Source: an uncultured Porphyromonadaceae bacterium
Lineage (GTDB): Bacteria > Bacteroidota > Bacteroidia > Bacteroidales > Muribaculaceae
Reading direction: 5' to 3'
NCBI GenBank assembly: GCA_947073495.1
Contig: CAMTMX010000001.1
Span: 1-64,000 of the forward strand
DNA: 64,000 bases
Shown: positions 52,025 to 62,241 of the stretch, one piece after another
Position numbering within the stretch: position 1 is the first letter of the stretch
How the letters are laid out: each line of letters opens with the position of its first letter
Made by a program: the position numbers and the translations under genes
Notes under the pieces: model-generated
Seen by the model: the letters and a program-made list of their open reading frames with translations, nothing else
Database searches by the model: none
What the model was told of the DNA's origin: nothing

Positions 52025-53143
52025 GTGAAGCATCTAAGGATTTTACATGTCATAAATTCTCTTGAAACCGGTGGAGCGCAAAGACTAATCGGGGATCTGC
52101 TTACCGCGCTTGACGCCGCTACACCTGCATCCGTATCGGTGCTGGTGTTTCATCATTCTGATTCTGAAATAGAATCCCATCTAAAGAAAAAGGGTATAAC
52201 CGTCATATGTCTGAATGCCAAGGAAAGATCATTATCAGCGATTGCAAAATTAATTCCGCATATAAAGAAGGCCGACATAATACACGCTCATCTTTTTCCG
52301 ACATGCTATATGGTGGCATTGGCAAATATTGTTTGTCGCAAGCCTTTGATTTACACTGAACATAGCACTCATAATAGGCGAAGAAACCACAGATGGCTGA
52401 AGCCTTTGGAAAAATTAATATACGGAAGATATCACCGCTTAATATGTATCAGCGATGCAACTGCCTTCAATCTTGAAAAATGGATAGGCAACAAAATATG
52501 TGATAATAAAATCAGAATTATTCACAACGGAACAGATCTATCCAAATTCCGACACATAAAGCCGTCAAATCAAACCTCATTATTCGGAAGAAGCGGCATT
52601 CCTATTTTAATGATATCCAGATTTACTGCATCAAAAGATCATGCCACGGTCATCAAGGCATTATCATTGATAAAAAATAGTGATGTCTTTGTAGCTTTCG
52701 CAGGCGACGGAGGCACTTTGTCTGAAATGAAAGCCTTGACTAATGAATACAAACTATCAGACAGGGTTTTATTCCTTGGTAATCGGGAAGATATCCCTCA
52801 ACTGATAAAAGCGTCATATCTCGGCATTCAATCGTCGAGATGGGAAGGGTTCGGACTTACTGTCGTAGAAATGATGGCGGGCAAAATTCCTGTTATCGTT
52901 TCAGACATAGAAGGATTGAGAGAAATTTCTGCCGGCGCCACTCTTACTTTCAATCCCGGAGATCACAAAACATTGGCGCGACTGATTGATGCTCTTTTGA
53001 AAGACCCATTGAAATATAAAGAAATCGCTAACCGATGTGCAGAAAGAGCTAAAGCCTTTTCAATCACCGACACAGTTGCCAGACATATAGAGTTGTATAA
53101 TGATCTGATGACTCAATTTTACGGATCGAAAGAGTTAGGCTAA
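52025..53143 (+). CDS. GT4-family glycosyltransferase
   Basis: 372 residues of a GT-B glycosyltransferase. The N-terminal domain has NSLETGGAQRLIGDLL and the C-terminal sugar-nucleotide domain has SRWEGFGLTVVEMMA (E-x7-E motif) and ILMISRFTASKDHAT. It would add a sugar to the growing polysaccharide unit. The last nine bases overlap the end of the convergent glycosyltransferase gene at 53135. A leader of only a few bases precedes the start, so promoter assignment is unclear. Confidence 0.9.
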   Translation: MKHLRILHVINSLETGGAQRLIGDLLTALDAATPASVSVLVFHHSDSEIESHLKKKGITVICLNAKERSLSAIAKLIPHIKKADIIHAHLFPTCYMVALANIVCRKPLIYTEHSTHNRRRNHRWLKPLEKLIYGRYHRLICISDATAFNLEKWIGNKICDNKIRIIHNGTDLSKFRHIKPSNQTSLFGRSGIPILMISRFTASKDHATVIKALSLIKNSDVFVAFAGDGGTLSEMKALTNEYKLSDRVLFLGNREDIPQLIKASYLGIQSSRWEGFGLTVVEMMAGKIPVIVSDIEGLREISAGATLTFNPGDHKTLARLIDALLKDPLKYKEIANRCAERAKAFSITDTVARHIELYNDLMTQFYGSKELG

Positions 53144-54271
53144 GTTAGCCTTTGCCCATAGTTTTTCGTAGATTTCAAGATGTCTCGACGCAACATCGTT
53201 GACGTCGTAATCTCTTTCCGCTATCGATCTTGAAACCACACCCATTGATTCACGTAGTTTAGGACTGTCTATCAGCAATTTCAGTGCTTGTGCCAATTTT
53301 TGAGGAGAATGAGGTGGCACTATAATACCATTTTTCCCATCCAAGACTGTATCTCTACATCCTACAGAATCAGTGGTTATTATAGGTCTGCCAATAGCAG
53401 ATGCCTCGATCAAAGATTTTGGCACCCCTTCACGATAATAGCTTGGGAAACACATGATGGAAGACTGTTGCAAAAGCTCTTTAATATCGTCACGGTGACC
53501 AAGCCATTTAATATATGATCCGTCAATCATGCTTTCGATTTCATCTTCTTTCACTCCGGACGGATTATTTGAAAGTCCACCGCATAACCAAAATTCTATC
53601 TTGCCTTCGTAGTCGCCTCTTAATAATTCGGCAGCCTCAACGAGATCTGTCACCCCTTTCTCCCTTAACATCCGCGCCGTGAAAATGATAATTAATGGTG
53701 AGGAAGATGGCATCGGAGTAAATGCATACTCACCCATATCAACCCCCGACCCCTTAATATAGCATGTCTTTGAAGGGGCAATCAATCCGTTGCTTACGAA
53801 CATGTCTTCATCATCATGATTTTGAAATATCGCCATTACGTTATCTCTCTTCATGGCAAACTTCAACATCTTCTGAATTAACAAAGATAGCTTCCCGTTA
53901 TGACATTCTCCGAACAACGTACCCAATCCGCTTACCGCATACACAACACCACGAGAAGCCGTCATCAGACTTGCAATACCCCCCCACAGCATATTTTTCA
54001 ATCCTACCAGATGAATGATGGCAGAGGGATGCTTGCGATATAAATTTAATAAAAATCGAAATGTTTTAAGTTCATCCTTAAGATTCATTCCTGTCGGATT
54101 TATTGGAAGTTCGATATACTGAAACCCCATGTTTTCAATCTCATTCCTGAATCCGGTGTCTTTTGTCACAAGTGTCACCCTCCATCCATGCCTGGCGGCA
54201 TTAACAGCTATCCGGGTTCTATGTGACAAAAAAAAACTATCTTCATTGATCACCAACAACAATTCTTTCAT
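53135..54271 (-). CDS. GT4-family glycosyltransferase
   Basis: 378 residues. The N-terminus (LLVINEDSFFLSHRTRIAVNAARHG) is of the Wbs/WcaL-type. A Rossmann region with IIIFTARMLREKGVTDLV follows, then the E-x7-E motif in YREGVPKSLIEASAIGRP. The likely donor is a UDP-sugar, as the family often transfers N-acetylgalactosamine or related sugars. It is the last gene of the minus-strand capsule run, 26 bases after the EpsG-like gene. Confidence 0.9.
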   Translation of the reverse strand: MKELLLVINEDSFFLSHRTRIAVNAARHGWRVTLVTKDTGFRNEIENMGFQYIELPINPTGMNLKDELKTFRFLLNLYRKHPSAIIHLVGLKNMLWGGIASLMTASRGVVYAVSGLGTLFGECHNGKLSLLIQKMLKFAMKRDNVMAIFQNHDDEDMFVSNGLIAPSKTCYIKGSGVDMGEYAFTPMPSSSPLIIIFTARMLREKGVTDLVEAAELLRGDYEGKIEFWLCGGLSNNPSGVKEDEIESMIDGSYIKWLGHRDDIKELLQQSSIMCFPSYYREGVPKSLIEASAIGRPIITTDSVGCRDTVLDGKNGIIVPPHSPQKLAQALKLLIDSPKLRESMGVVSRSIAERDYDVNDVASRHLEIYEKLWAKANLA

Positions 54272-54297
54272 CTCTTGAGAATCAGATATATTTATGA

Positions 54298-55518
54298 TTA
54301 ATAAGATCTATTATATCTCAATAATTTTTCCCTGTCTGCATCCCTGTTCATATCTATACGGCTATAATATGGATAATATGCCATATAGGTTTTCAAGGTT
54401 CCACTTTTATTTGCATTTGAAAAGTATCCTCCATAAATCTGAAGCCCGATAAGAGGTGTAAAAAACAACATCCAATATAGGAAATTCAATCTCACCTTCC
54501 TAACTCCTACGGATATTTTTGAAAATGCAAAATCACTGATCAGGAGTATGGCAAATATAAAGAAATAGTTCTGATATCGGGAGAATATAGTTATCATGAT
54601 AGAGACAATACTGATGAATATGCTGACCATAACCATCAACTCGACATCACAGAATTTAACGCCGTGATTTGGGGATTTAACGTTATTGTCCTTTTTAAGG
54701 AAATAAAGAGCGATCACAGGATATGCAATATATCTCACTATCTGCCCTAAGACTCCTACCATGTTCACTGTCGTGCCTGCCAGATCCGTCTTTGAATAAA
54801 CCTCTGCCCTTTCAGAAATATTTTCAGATATCGCCAACAACTGTATATATTGGAAAAACATCTTCTGTATGGCATAAACCACTAAAATCAGGACAACACA
54901 CACGGGAATGGTTCTCAGTCCAAAAACAAATATATTTCTAAACCCTGGAACACAACAGACGGGCAGAACCAACATCATTACCGCCGAAGTGTGAAACAGT
55001 ATGGCAATCACACTCATACCATACCATAGCAGCCAATTCCTCTTACAATAGTATCTCCAAGAAAGAAGGAAAACGCAAACTGCCAGAGATTCTCTCAACA
55101 CTTCAGTCAAAAGGGTAAGATATAAAAATATAAAGAACAACAATAATGCAAAAAAGACTTTTTCCGTGTTCCGCCTTATAAACCACCCGACAACCCCTAC
55201 GACAATTCCGGCATGCAGAAACTGAAAAATCATGAAATCTGAAGTAAAAGATTTCACTACAGAAGTCAATAAGATGTATAACGGTGCGTATCTTGTGTTT
55301 TGAAAATCCGATTCATTAAGACTGAAAACAGGGTTTATTTTTTCAAAATAAGTCTCATATCTGACAGAATCCGTACCAATACGATAACGTAACCCGGCAA
55401 TTAAGATGAATAACAATAAGACCGCGAAGAAACTTGCCGCTTTCCATTTGGTCTTGCAGCAATAGTCATATCTGTAGGTGAATATTATTAATAAAACGAA
55501 TACCGCTAAGTATATCAT
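54298..55518 (-). CDS. EpsG-family polysaccharide polymerase (Wzy-like)
   Basis: 406 residues with about ten to twelve hydrophobic helices. The EpsG-type motif RYRIGTDSVRYETYF lies near residue 45, and RESLAVCVFLLSWRYY is a characteristic arginine-containing segment. Such membrane proteins polymerise lipid-linked oligosaccharide repeat units at the outer face of the inner membrane. The locus also has a flippase (60769-62214), as expected for a Wzx/Wzy system. Confidence 0.85.
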   Translation of the reverse strand: MIYLAVFVLLIIFTYRYDYCCKTKWKAASFFAVLLLFILIAGLRYRIGTDSVRYETYFEKINPVFSLNESDFQNTRYAPLYILLTSVVKSFTSDFMIFQFLHAGIVVGVVGWFIRRNTEKVFFALLLFFIFLYLTLLTEVLRESLAVCVFLLSWRYYCKRNWLLWYGMSVIAILFHTSAVMMLVLPVCCVPGFRNIFVFGLRTIPVCVVLILVVYAIQKMFFQYIQLLAISENISERAEVYSKTDLAGTTVNMVGVLGQIVRYIAYPVIALYFLKKDNNVKSPNHGVKFCDVELMVMVSIFISIVSIMITIFSRYQNYFFIFAILLISDFAFSKISVGVRKVRLNFLYWMLFFTPLIGLQIYGGYFSNANKSGTLKTYMAYYPYYSRIDMNRDADREKLLRYNRSY

Positions 55519-55671
55519 GTCGGAATATGTGGATACTTATTTGTTACGTTAATTTTATATGCTTTATTGTGGATTATATTAAAATATAGGTACCCACCAT
55601 ATGCACATTTATTCTTCGTAGTTATCATATTACAACGCCATGTCGAGCCGGCTGTCCGAAAGAGATATCTA

Positions 55672-56901
55672 TCAATATGACACAAACTTTTGTTTGATTT
55701 TCTTTAATTTATAAAGGAATGACTTCCCTCCCATCTTTTTTATTGATTTGTATGCGAAATCAAACAACAGATTATTTTTCACTTTTTCCACAGGAAAATA
55801 TTTGTGATCAAATGGAAGCTCCATCACTTCTTTATGCCGGATGAAATTCGCCGTTTCGACAATCGGGGTTTGACAGGATCTCAGTTTCCTTCGTTCTTCT
55901 CTCGTATTATAGACCACACCCAGCAATTCGCTTACAGGCACGGGAGATTCGACAGACGTCCTATACAACCTGTTTTCAGTGGTCTCCCCCAAAATGCCGA
56001 TTCCCATATGGTCAGTGACATCAATAGTGATCGACGGCACCCTCTCCTTGAATGCCATAAATGCACTTCCGGCACAACCGACAAAGACATCAGAGCGTTC
56101 AAAAAGCTGCTTGGGAATCGGAAATGTATATCCCCAAAAGACAGTGTTTAGATTTTCAATTTCATCGATGCCTTTAAACAATGAATCCCTCACCTTCTTT
56201 TGATTGGTATCGCCAACGATTATAAAATGAACAGGCTCACAACAAGATGCTGCAAATTTTTTCACCTCTTCAAATAATTTGGGCATATATAATTTTTCCA
56301 ATCTCCCTATACTTAAAATCGTAAAGCCCGCCTTTGGAATAGTTTCAAGCCTACTGTCATAAATATCGGGGGCGTTACGCTGACTACACCCTTCCGCCCT
56401 CAGGAATGTATCCGATCCATTTGCCTCCGGCAAAACTGACGGTATGCTTTGAGGCGAGATTCCATACAAAAGCTTTTGCTTCAATTTAAAAAGTAAAAAT
56501 TGCCGCATGGAAGCCGTTATTTTAGGCTTTGACTCATTAATGAAATAGCAAATATTCTTGCCATTGGTTATTTTTGCAAGAAACTCGCCCCATAATCCCA
56601 TCTGACAAGAATAAGATTCGAACACAACGTTCGCTCCGGAGGGAATGTTTCTCGTTATAAATGCCGCAGTTTCATTGCGCTCTTCAGGAGAAAGGGATGC
56701 AAACCTAAATTCGAAATTTCTTACATAATTACATTCGAATCTCTTTAAATTCTCAAGCATTACAGGCGTTTGATAGAAATAATATACATCTACATCCCAC
56801 CCTTCAGATTCAAGCCAATCCACTTTTGAAGAAAGATACAGCTGCCCTCCTCCTACACTGCCGATGTCATTGATCAGGAATATATATTTCTTTATTTCCA
56901 T
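55672..56901 (-). CDS. Glycosyltransferase, GT4-like
   Basis: 409 residues with a GT-B form. The N-terminus is FLINDIGSVGGGQLYLSSKV (donor/acceptor loop). The C-terminal half has TILSIGRLEKLYMPKLF and HFIIVGDTNQKKV, then FWGYTFPIPKQLFERSDVFVG and KERVPSITIDVTD. A strict E-x7-E is not seen, so donor binding may be unusual. It lies in the capsule run, between the GNAT and polymerase genes. The 150-base gap on its downstream side shows nothing notable. Confidence 0.78.
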   Translation of the reverse strand: MEIKKYIFLINDIGSVGGGQLYLSSKVDWLESEGWDVDVYYFYQTPVMLENLKRFECNYVRNFEFRFASLSPEERNETAAFITRNIPSGANVVFESYSCQMGLWGEFLAKITNGKNICYFINESKPKITASMRQFLLFKLKQKLLYGISPQSIPSVLPEANGSDTFLRAEGCSQRNAPDIYDSRLETIPKAGFTILSIGRLEKLYMPKLFEEVKKFAASCCEPVHFIIVGDTNQKKVRDSLFKGIDEIENLNTVFWGYTFPIPKQLFERSDVFVGCAGSAFMAFKERVPSITIDVTDHMGIGILGETTENRLYRTSVESPVPVSELLGVVYNTREERRKLRSCQTPIVETANFIRHKEVMELPFDHKYFPVEKVKNNLLFDFAYKSIKKMGGKSFLYKLKKIKQKFVSY

Positions 56902-56910
56902 AACGACCTA

Positions 56911-57405
56911 TCAGAAATCATAAGTATTGAGATATTTGAAATCACATTTTCTACATTCCATCCTAATCTTTTCATCACCCACGCCTACCGGCTTGAATCC
57001 CAACTTTTCATATAACCTTATTGCCGAAACATTTTTTACGTTTACATTAAGAGTCACTTTCCCAACCTTTAAATCCTTAAATGCATAATTAAGAATTATA
57101 ATAGAAGCTTTACTTCCGATTCCTTTTCCCCAATATTCCTTTTCCCCTATAAAAATGTGATATGCAGCAGATGTCTCCGTTATGTCTGTGAGATAAATAT
57201 TTCCAACATATACACCATCCGCAAGTATCGCACACCTGTATTCATTCGGGTTGTTCAACACTTTTTTAATCCAGTCCAATTCGGATTCCACTGTAACTTC
57301 ATGGGCATAGGTATTTGCTGTATATTTAAACACCGCTTTATCATTTCTCCATGCTACAGAGGTATACGCATCCTTAACCTCAAGGCGTCTTATCTGCACA
57401 TCCAT
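56911..57405 (-). CDS. GNAT-family N-acetyltransferase
   Basis: 164 residues of the RimJ/RimL-type GNAT fold. WRNDKAVFKYT lies near the N-terminus and GEKEYWGKGIGSKASIIIL forms the acetyl-CoA pyrophosphate loop (Q/RxxGxG/A-like KGIGSK). The C-terminal AIRLYEKLGFK is also typical. Its frame overlaps the PLP enzyme gene at 57390 by 16 bases. In this locus it most likely acetylates the amino group placed on a sugar by the neighbouring aminotransferase. Confidence 0.85.
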   Translation of the reverse strand: MDVQIRRLEVKDAYTSVAWRNDKAVFKYTANTYAHEVTVESELDWIKKVLNNPNEYRCAILADGVYVGNIYLTDITETSAAYHIFIGEKEYWGKGIGSKASIIILNYAFKDLKVGKVTLNVNVKNVSAIRLYEKLGFKPVGVGDEKIRMECRKCDFKYLNTYDF

Positions 57406-58358
57406 CCTTCAATAGTTTTTATTATATAGTTCATTTCTTCCTCACCATATCTTTGATCGGTAGGCAAAGCAAGTATTGATTCCGACAATTGTCTTGCAAC
57501 TTCCCCACTATCGGCATTATCTAAGACATCCTGCCAATAGACAGGAACAAATATCTTATTATCAATCAAATATTTTCTCAATCCCGGACTATCCGTCCAA
57601 TATGGATATGTCATACTGCATTCATATGAACCTGGATGAGGCAGTTCAAGCATATTGCTATTTTGCAATGCGCTATGCAAAATAGCAAAATTACGACATC
57701 TAATCTTTTTCGCCACAGAATAATCTATGGATTCAAGCAATCTTCGTGTCAAGTTCGACATTTGCTTAATAGGCATATCTGTAAACCCGGATGATAACCG
57801 CTTGAAATCTTTATATCCTTCCCCGGTAAATCCATCAAGTCTTTTAAGAAGATGTTCCACCCTCTCGTAAGAACAATCCCTGTCAACAGAATAGATACTA
57901 TTTTTATTTACATAGGCAACACCTCCGTCGGGAACCCCAAAGTATTTCCTCGGACTATAAAAAGATAGACTTGCCGAAGTATTATGAAACCATGCCTGAG
58001 TATTGTCTATTATAAGCCGATCTTGATATAGATCTATCATCTTTTTAATAAACCCATCTTTAACCCCGAAATAATTATTGATAACAATGTATTCATTATC
58101 AGAAAGGGAGGGTAAATATGCAGGTTCCAATTTTTGATCAACAGGATAGATATCATAGGAGATGTCAAGATCCTCAACCGATTTTCTTATGCTGTTGCAA
58201 GTATAATCCGGCACCCAAACTTTTCGGACAGTTCCAACACTCTTCAATATATATTTCAATGCATTACGTCCGGAGTTAAGCAACATGCCGTCTGAATGCA
58301 GAAATTTTTTATTTCCGAAGGGTAATTCCAATTCAAAATAACCACCTATCCCTTTCAT
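57390..58358 (-). CDS. PLP-dependent aminotransferase-like enzyme
   Basis: 322 residues, a short fold-type I PLP enzyme related to DegT-type sugar aminotransferases. LNSGRNALKYIL and WVPDYTCNSIR precede LIIDNTQAWF, which ends with the PLP aspartate. SFYSPRKYFGVPDGGVAYV contains the likely PLP lysine. It is shorter than the DegT enzyme at 59563. Its frame overlaps both neighbours by 4 and 16 bases. It probably modifies the same sugar intermediate, but the exact reaction is unknown. Confidence 0.7.
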   Translation of the reverse strand: MKGIGGYFELELPFGNKKFLHSDGMLLNSGRNALKYILKSVGTVRKVWVPDYTCNSIRKSVEDLDISYDIYPVDQKLEPAYLPSLSDNEYIVINNYFGVKDGFIKKMIDLYQDRLIIDNTQAWFHNTSASLSFYSPRKYFGVPDGGVAYVNKNSIYSVDRDCSYERVEHLLKRLDGFTGEGYKDFKRLSSGFTDMPIKQMSNLTRRLLESIDYSVAKKIRCRNFAILHSALQNSNMLELPHPGSYECSMTYPYWTDSPGLRKYLIDNKIFVPVYWQDVLDNADSGEVARQLSESILALPTDQRYGEEEMNYIIKTIEGWMCR

Positions 58359-59566
58359 CCAATTTCCACTTTAATATATTTGTCGATATCTTCAGAAAAA
58401 TTTCTCATAACATCCCGTGTCGGGAATTTAAGAAAAACGATTCCCACTGCCTTACCCGCACCGTCGAAGGCTTCAACGATATCACCCCTGTTCTTGTAAA
58501 CCGATTTTCTATAGACAAAAGGCATTATGTCATCATGAAAGCTCACTCCTGCAAAACGCCCCGTTTTATTACAATGCAATACATACGTCATGAAGCATGA
58601 CGCCGGGATTGTCGGTCTTAAATTTATTTTCTTTCCCATTGCGGCCAACACATTTGCCTTGATGAGATCAATATCATAAATATCAGAAAGTTGAACAGGA
58701 ATCATATTACCGCCGGCACGTGGACCCAGTTCTAAAAAATGAGGTCTATCATCGGAATCTATAATCACTTCAAGATTAAACTCACCATTTTTTATCCCTA
58801 ACAGACATATCAGCCGTTCAAGTTCTTTCCTGAGGTTGTATAATTGGATGCTATTCAATCCGTCGGGATATAGTTTCCCTACAGGGATAAGTCCGCTGCC
58901 ATCTTTATCCCTCAGGCAAGACATGTGTCCGAACAATGAAATATTCCCCTCCTCTATGAAAATGTCGCCACCTATGACATAAGGAAAACCTTTGCAGACA
59001 TATTCCTCAGCAATTAAAATTCCGTTGCGGGAAAACATAGAAGCATGTTCAATCGCTTCATTTATACCCTCAAAATTATTTATCAGACTTATTCCTTTGG
59101 AGCCGGATGAATCTGTCGGCTTAATTAATATCGGGAGCTTAAAATTTATAATATTTTTTTTAACCGTATCAATTGCCGTATGATTCAGGAAAGAATAATT
59201 GTCAGGATATGCAAAACCATTTTTTTGCAAGAAATGACGAAACTTATGTTTAGTCCCCAAGATTTCAACCGCCTCCACAGGATTCGTAGGAAGAGAAAGA
59301 CGGGTGGACACAATAGCCGCCGTCAAAGCGGCGGGATCTGAAGCATATGGTAGTATGCCGCTCACATTCTCCCTCACTGCAACATCATAGACTGCATCTA
59401 TATCGGTAGTGCTCACAGGATACCATTTGTCAGCAACTTTTCTGCCGGGATTATCAGGTAAATAGTCGCATAAGACAGTGATATACCCCAATTCCTTAGC
59501 TTTAACAATAGCCGGGACCTGTTGATAAGAACCACCCAACAACAGTATTTTTTCCTTCCCAATCAT
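58355..59566 (-). CDS. ATP-grasp ligase of the capsule locus
   Basis: 403 residues with a CarB/PurK-like layout. LLLGGSYQQVPAIVKAKELG is the pre-ATP-grasp part. LPILIKPTDSSGSKGISL is the ATP loop and LILELGPRAGGNMIPVQ-like (FLELGPRAGGNMIPV) is the metal site. It is probably a carboxylate-amine ligase that joins an amino acid or other acid to the sugar amine. It shares 4-base overlaps with the genes on both sides (58358 and 59563), so it belongs to the amino-sugar cassette. Confidence 0.8.
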   Translation of the reverse strand: MIGKEKILLLGGSYQQVPAIVKAKELGYITVLCDYLPDNPGRKVADKWYPVSTTDIDAVYDVAVRENVSGILPYASDPAALTAAIVSTRLSLPTNPVEAVEILGTKHKFRHFLQKNGFAYPDNYSFLNHTAIDTVKKNIINFKLPILIKPTDSSGSKGISLINNFEGINEAIEHASMFSRNGILIAEEYVCKGFPYVIGGDIFIEEGNISLFGHMSCLRDKDGSGLIPVGKLYPDGLNSIQLYNLRKELERLICLLGIKNGEFNLEVIIDSDDRPHFLELGPRAGGNMIPVQLSDIYDIDLIKANVLAAMGKKINLRPTIPASCFMTYVLHCNKTGRFAGVSFHDDIMPFVYRKSVYKNRGDIVEAFDGAGKAVGIVFLKFPTRDVMRNFSEDIDKYIKVEIG

Positions 59567-60678
59567 CTCTTTTCAAAAAATGACAACACCCGTTCCACAT
59601 CATTATCCGACAAAGAATGGTGCAAAGGTAAACAAAGGACTGAATTCGCCAGTCTGTTAGCATTGGGCAAATTATCTATCTTAGCCGATTCAAGGCTTCT
59701 ATATGTTGAAAAATGAGTGATGAGTGGATAGAAATATCTTCTTCCATAAATATTCTTCTCTTTCATCTCTTCATACAATCTATCCCTTGTCTTTCCAAAC
59801 TTTTCCGAATCGACCATAATAGGGAAATAGGAATAGTTATACTTTATTCCCGGAAATTTTTCAAAAAGAGATATCCCCTCCACATTTTTCAATACAGCCC
59901 GGTATCTCTCCGCCACTCTACGTCGTGATGCTATGGCTGAATCAACAAGACGCAGATTCAAAATACCATAAACCGACCTGATTTCGTCCATCTTTGAGTT
60001 TATTCCCGGCGCCACCACTTCCGTTTCACCGGCAAACCCAAAGTTTTTAAGATAATCTATCCTTTTTTTAGTCTCTTTATCATGCATGACAATAGCTCCC
60101 CCCTCTATCGTGTTGTAAACTTTTGTAGCATGAAATGAAAGGGTCGACAAATCGCCCGCATTTAAAACAGAATCCCCATTTTTCTCCACGCCAAAAGCAT
60201 GAGCCCCGTCATAGATTACTTTCAGACCATATTTATCGGCTATTGACTTGATGGCATCGACATCACAAGGGAATCCATAACAATGCACCGGCAATATTGC
60301 AGTTGTTTTCGGTGTGATGGCGGCTTCTATCATGGAGGGATCCATATTGCATGACGATTCCTCTATATCCACAAAGACGGGTTTAATGCCATTCCACCAC
60401 AATGAATGTGTTGTTGCCACAAAGCTATATGGTGTTGTAATAACTTCCCCCGTGATTCTAAGTGCCTGAAATGCTGTAATCAAAGGTAACGTGCCGTTAG
60501 TAAACAGGCTAAGATATGGAACCTTAAGATATGAAGCAAGCTCCTTTTCAAGTTGTCTATGAAACGTTCCGTTGTTTGTTATCCAACGGCTTTTCCATAT
60601 TTCTTGCAACATCTCATGAAATTCATCAAGATCAGGCATGAGGGGAGATGTCACAGTCAAACGTGTTTCTTCTTGCAT
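59563..60678 (-). CDS. DegT/DnrJ/EryC1-family sugar aminotransferase
   Basis: 371 residues. The PLP-dependent enzyme transfers an amino group to a keto-sugar nucleotide, typically at C4 of a dTDP- or UDP-4-keto-6-deoxy sugar. The PLP lysine is in LSFHATKVYNTIEGGAIV. VIYDGAHAFGV holds the aspartate, and SRWITNNGTFHRQLEKEL and SYFPIMV are typical family segments. The gene is translationally coupled to the ATP-grasp gene (4-base overlap). No dehydratase to make the keto-sugar is present in this window. Confidence 0.92.
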   Translation of the reverse strand: MQEETRLTVTSPLMPDLDEFHEMLQEIWKSRWITNNGTFHRQLEKELASYLKVPYLSLFTNGTLPLITAFQALRITGEVITTPYSFVATTHSLWWNGIKPVFVDIEESSCNMDPSMIEAAITPKTTAILPVHCYGFPCDVDAIKSIADKYGLKVIYDGAHAFGVEKNGDSVLNAGDLSTLSFHATKVYNTIEGGAIVMHDKETKKRIDYLKNFGFAGETEVVAPGINSKMDEIRSVYGILNLRLVDSAIASRRRVAERYRAVLKNVEGISLFEKFPGIKYNYSYFPIMVDSEKFGKTRDRLYEEMKEKNIYGRRYFYPLITHFSTYRSLESAKIDNLPNANRLANSVLCLPLHHSLSDNDVERVLSFFEKR

Positions 60679-60768
60679 ATTGCATATCTATAAGAGAATT
60701 CACACAAAGATAATAATTTTAATACAACTTCTAAAGAATTTAATGAAGATGTTTCAACTTCAATAGTT

Positions 60769-62214
60769 TTATTCCGGTTGTCTTAGCACTTTTATCAATT
60801 CTATCAATTTTTTAAATTCTTTAGATCCGCTGATAATCGCAAGACCGAAATACCATAAGATTCCTACCCCAATACCTATTAAGAGTTGTATCCATAATAC
60901 TTCAAAACAGCCGATTACCAAATAAGCCACTATACCCATTGTCGAAGAATAAATAAATGGAGGCAAAAGATCTCTCAATTGTCTGAATAATCCCAACCCT
61001 ATTAGTTTGCCTGTATAATGCGTGTTTATTACTAAATTTATTATTGAACTTAATACAAGCCCGTAGCACATCCCTAAAATGCCAAAGGGTATTGAGCAAA
61101 CAAGAATGACCGTCCCGATCACCTTTTTTACAATTTCAAGCCTAAGGAAGATATCACTCCTACCCTCCACCTGCAATAAATTTAAATTAATTGCCTGCAC
61201 AGGATATAGCATAAACGAAAAGCACAAAATCTGCAGGAGGGGAACAACCGGCAACCATTCATCATTAAGCACCAATAATATTAAAGGCCGTGCCACAACC
61301 GCAGTGCCGGTCATCAATGGAAAAACAAGAAACGCAGCCAATGCAATAAACGACCTGTATCCATTTTTTAACACCTCTTTATCTTCCCTCACCTTACACA
61401 GAACAGGAAACGCCACACGTTGTAGAACTGTAGTAAAATTCACTGATAAAAATGAACCGAACTGATTTGCCCTTGTATAATACCCCAATTCCGTTGCCCT
61501 GAACAGTCTACCTATAACGATTAGATACAAATTAGAATATAACGTATTGATCAATCCTGCTATTGCAAGTTTTGAGCCGAACCCGAACAGCTCTTTAAAG
61601 GATGCCTTGCTAAAAACGTATATTGGTCTCCATTTGGAACAAATCCACAATAGTATGGCACTTACTAAAACATTTGACAATTGATATCCAACAATGGCCC
61701 AGACCCCTACTCCTGAATAAGCTAATATAATCCCCAACATACCACTTGCCATTGATGCTATAAGCGACACCCTCGCTTGCGTTTTAAAATCAAGGTCGGA
61801 GGTCAGCAATGCCTTTTGGACAAGCACAAAAGAATTGAATATCACACATAAGGAAACAATTCGCGTCAGCATAACCAATTCCGGCTGATTATAGAAATCT
61901 GCAATCAGGGGAGAGGTGAAATAAAGGAGTAAATAAAACAGCAGTCCGAATGCTATATTAAAATAAAATACTGTAGACATGTCGACTGTGTTTCTATCCT
62001 GCTTTCTTATCAATGCCTGAGAAAAACCACTGTCGACCAAACTTTGTGCCACATCAATAAAAACCACAATCATTCCCACAAGTCCATAATCAGCAGGGGT
62101 AAGCACATTTGCCATCAAGAGCATGACTATAAAACTCACACTCTGCACTGACAAACGCTCCACCATACTCCAGAAGGAACTTTTGATTGTTTGTGATTTT
62201 AATGATTCTGCCAT
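60769..62214 (-). CDS. Polysaccharide flippase (Wzx-type)
   Basis: 481 residues with about 13-14 hydrophobic helices. The first ones are SVSFIVMLLMANVLTPADYGLVG and FIDVAQSLVDSGFSQALIR, and FNSFVLVQKALLTSDLDFKTQ is typical of the MOP/PST flippase family. It would move the lipid-linked repeat unit across the inner membrane for EpsG-type polymerisation. There is a 90-base gap to the DegT gene and 27 bases to the GT2 gene. The length is usual. Confidence 0.9.
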   Translation of the reverse strand: MAESLKSQTIKSSFWSMVERLSVQSVSFIVMLLMANVLTPADYGLVGMIVVFIDVAQSLVDSGFSQALIRKQDRNTVDMSTVFYFNIAFGLLFYLLLYFTSPLIADFYNQPELVMLTRIVSLCVIFNSFVLVQKALLTSDLDFKTQARVSLIASMASGMLGIILAYSGVGVWAIVGYQLSNVLVSAILLWICSKWRPIYVFSKASFKELFGFGSKLAIAGLINTLYSNLYLIVIGRLFRATELGYYTRANQFGSFLSVNFTTVLQRVAFPVLCKVREDKEVLKNGYRSFIALAAFLVFPLMTGTAVVARPLILLVLNDEWLPVVPLLQILCFSFMLYPVQAINLNLLQVEGRSDIFLRLEIVKKVIGTVILVCSIPFGILGMCYGLVLSSIINLVINTHYTGKLIGLGLFRQLRDLLPPFIYSSTMGIVAYLVIGCFEVLWIQLLIGIGVGILWYFGLAIISGSKEFKKLIELIKVLRQPE

Positions 62215-62241
62215 GCTGTCAAATTATACATTGATAAATGT

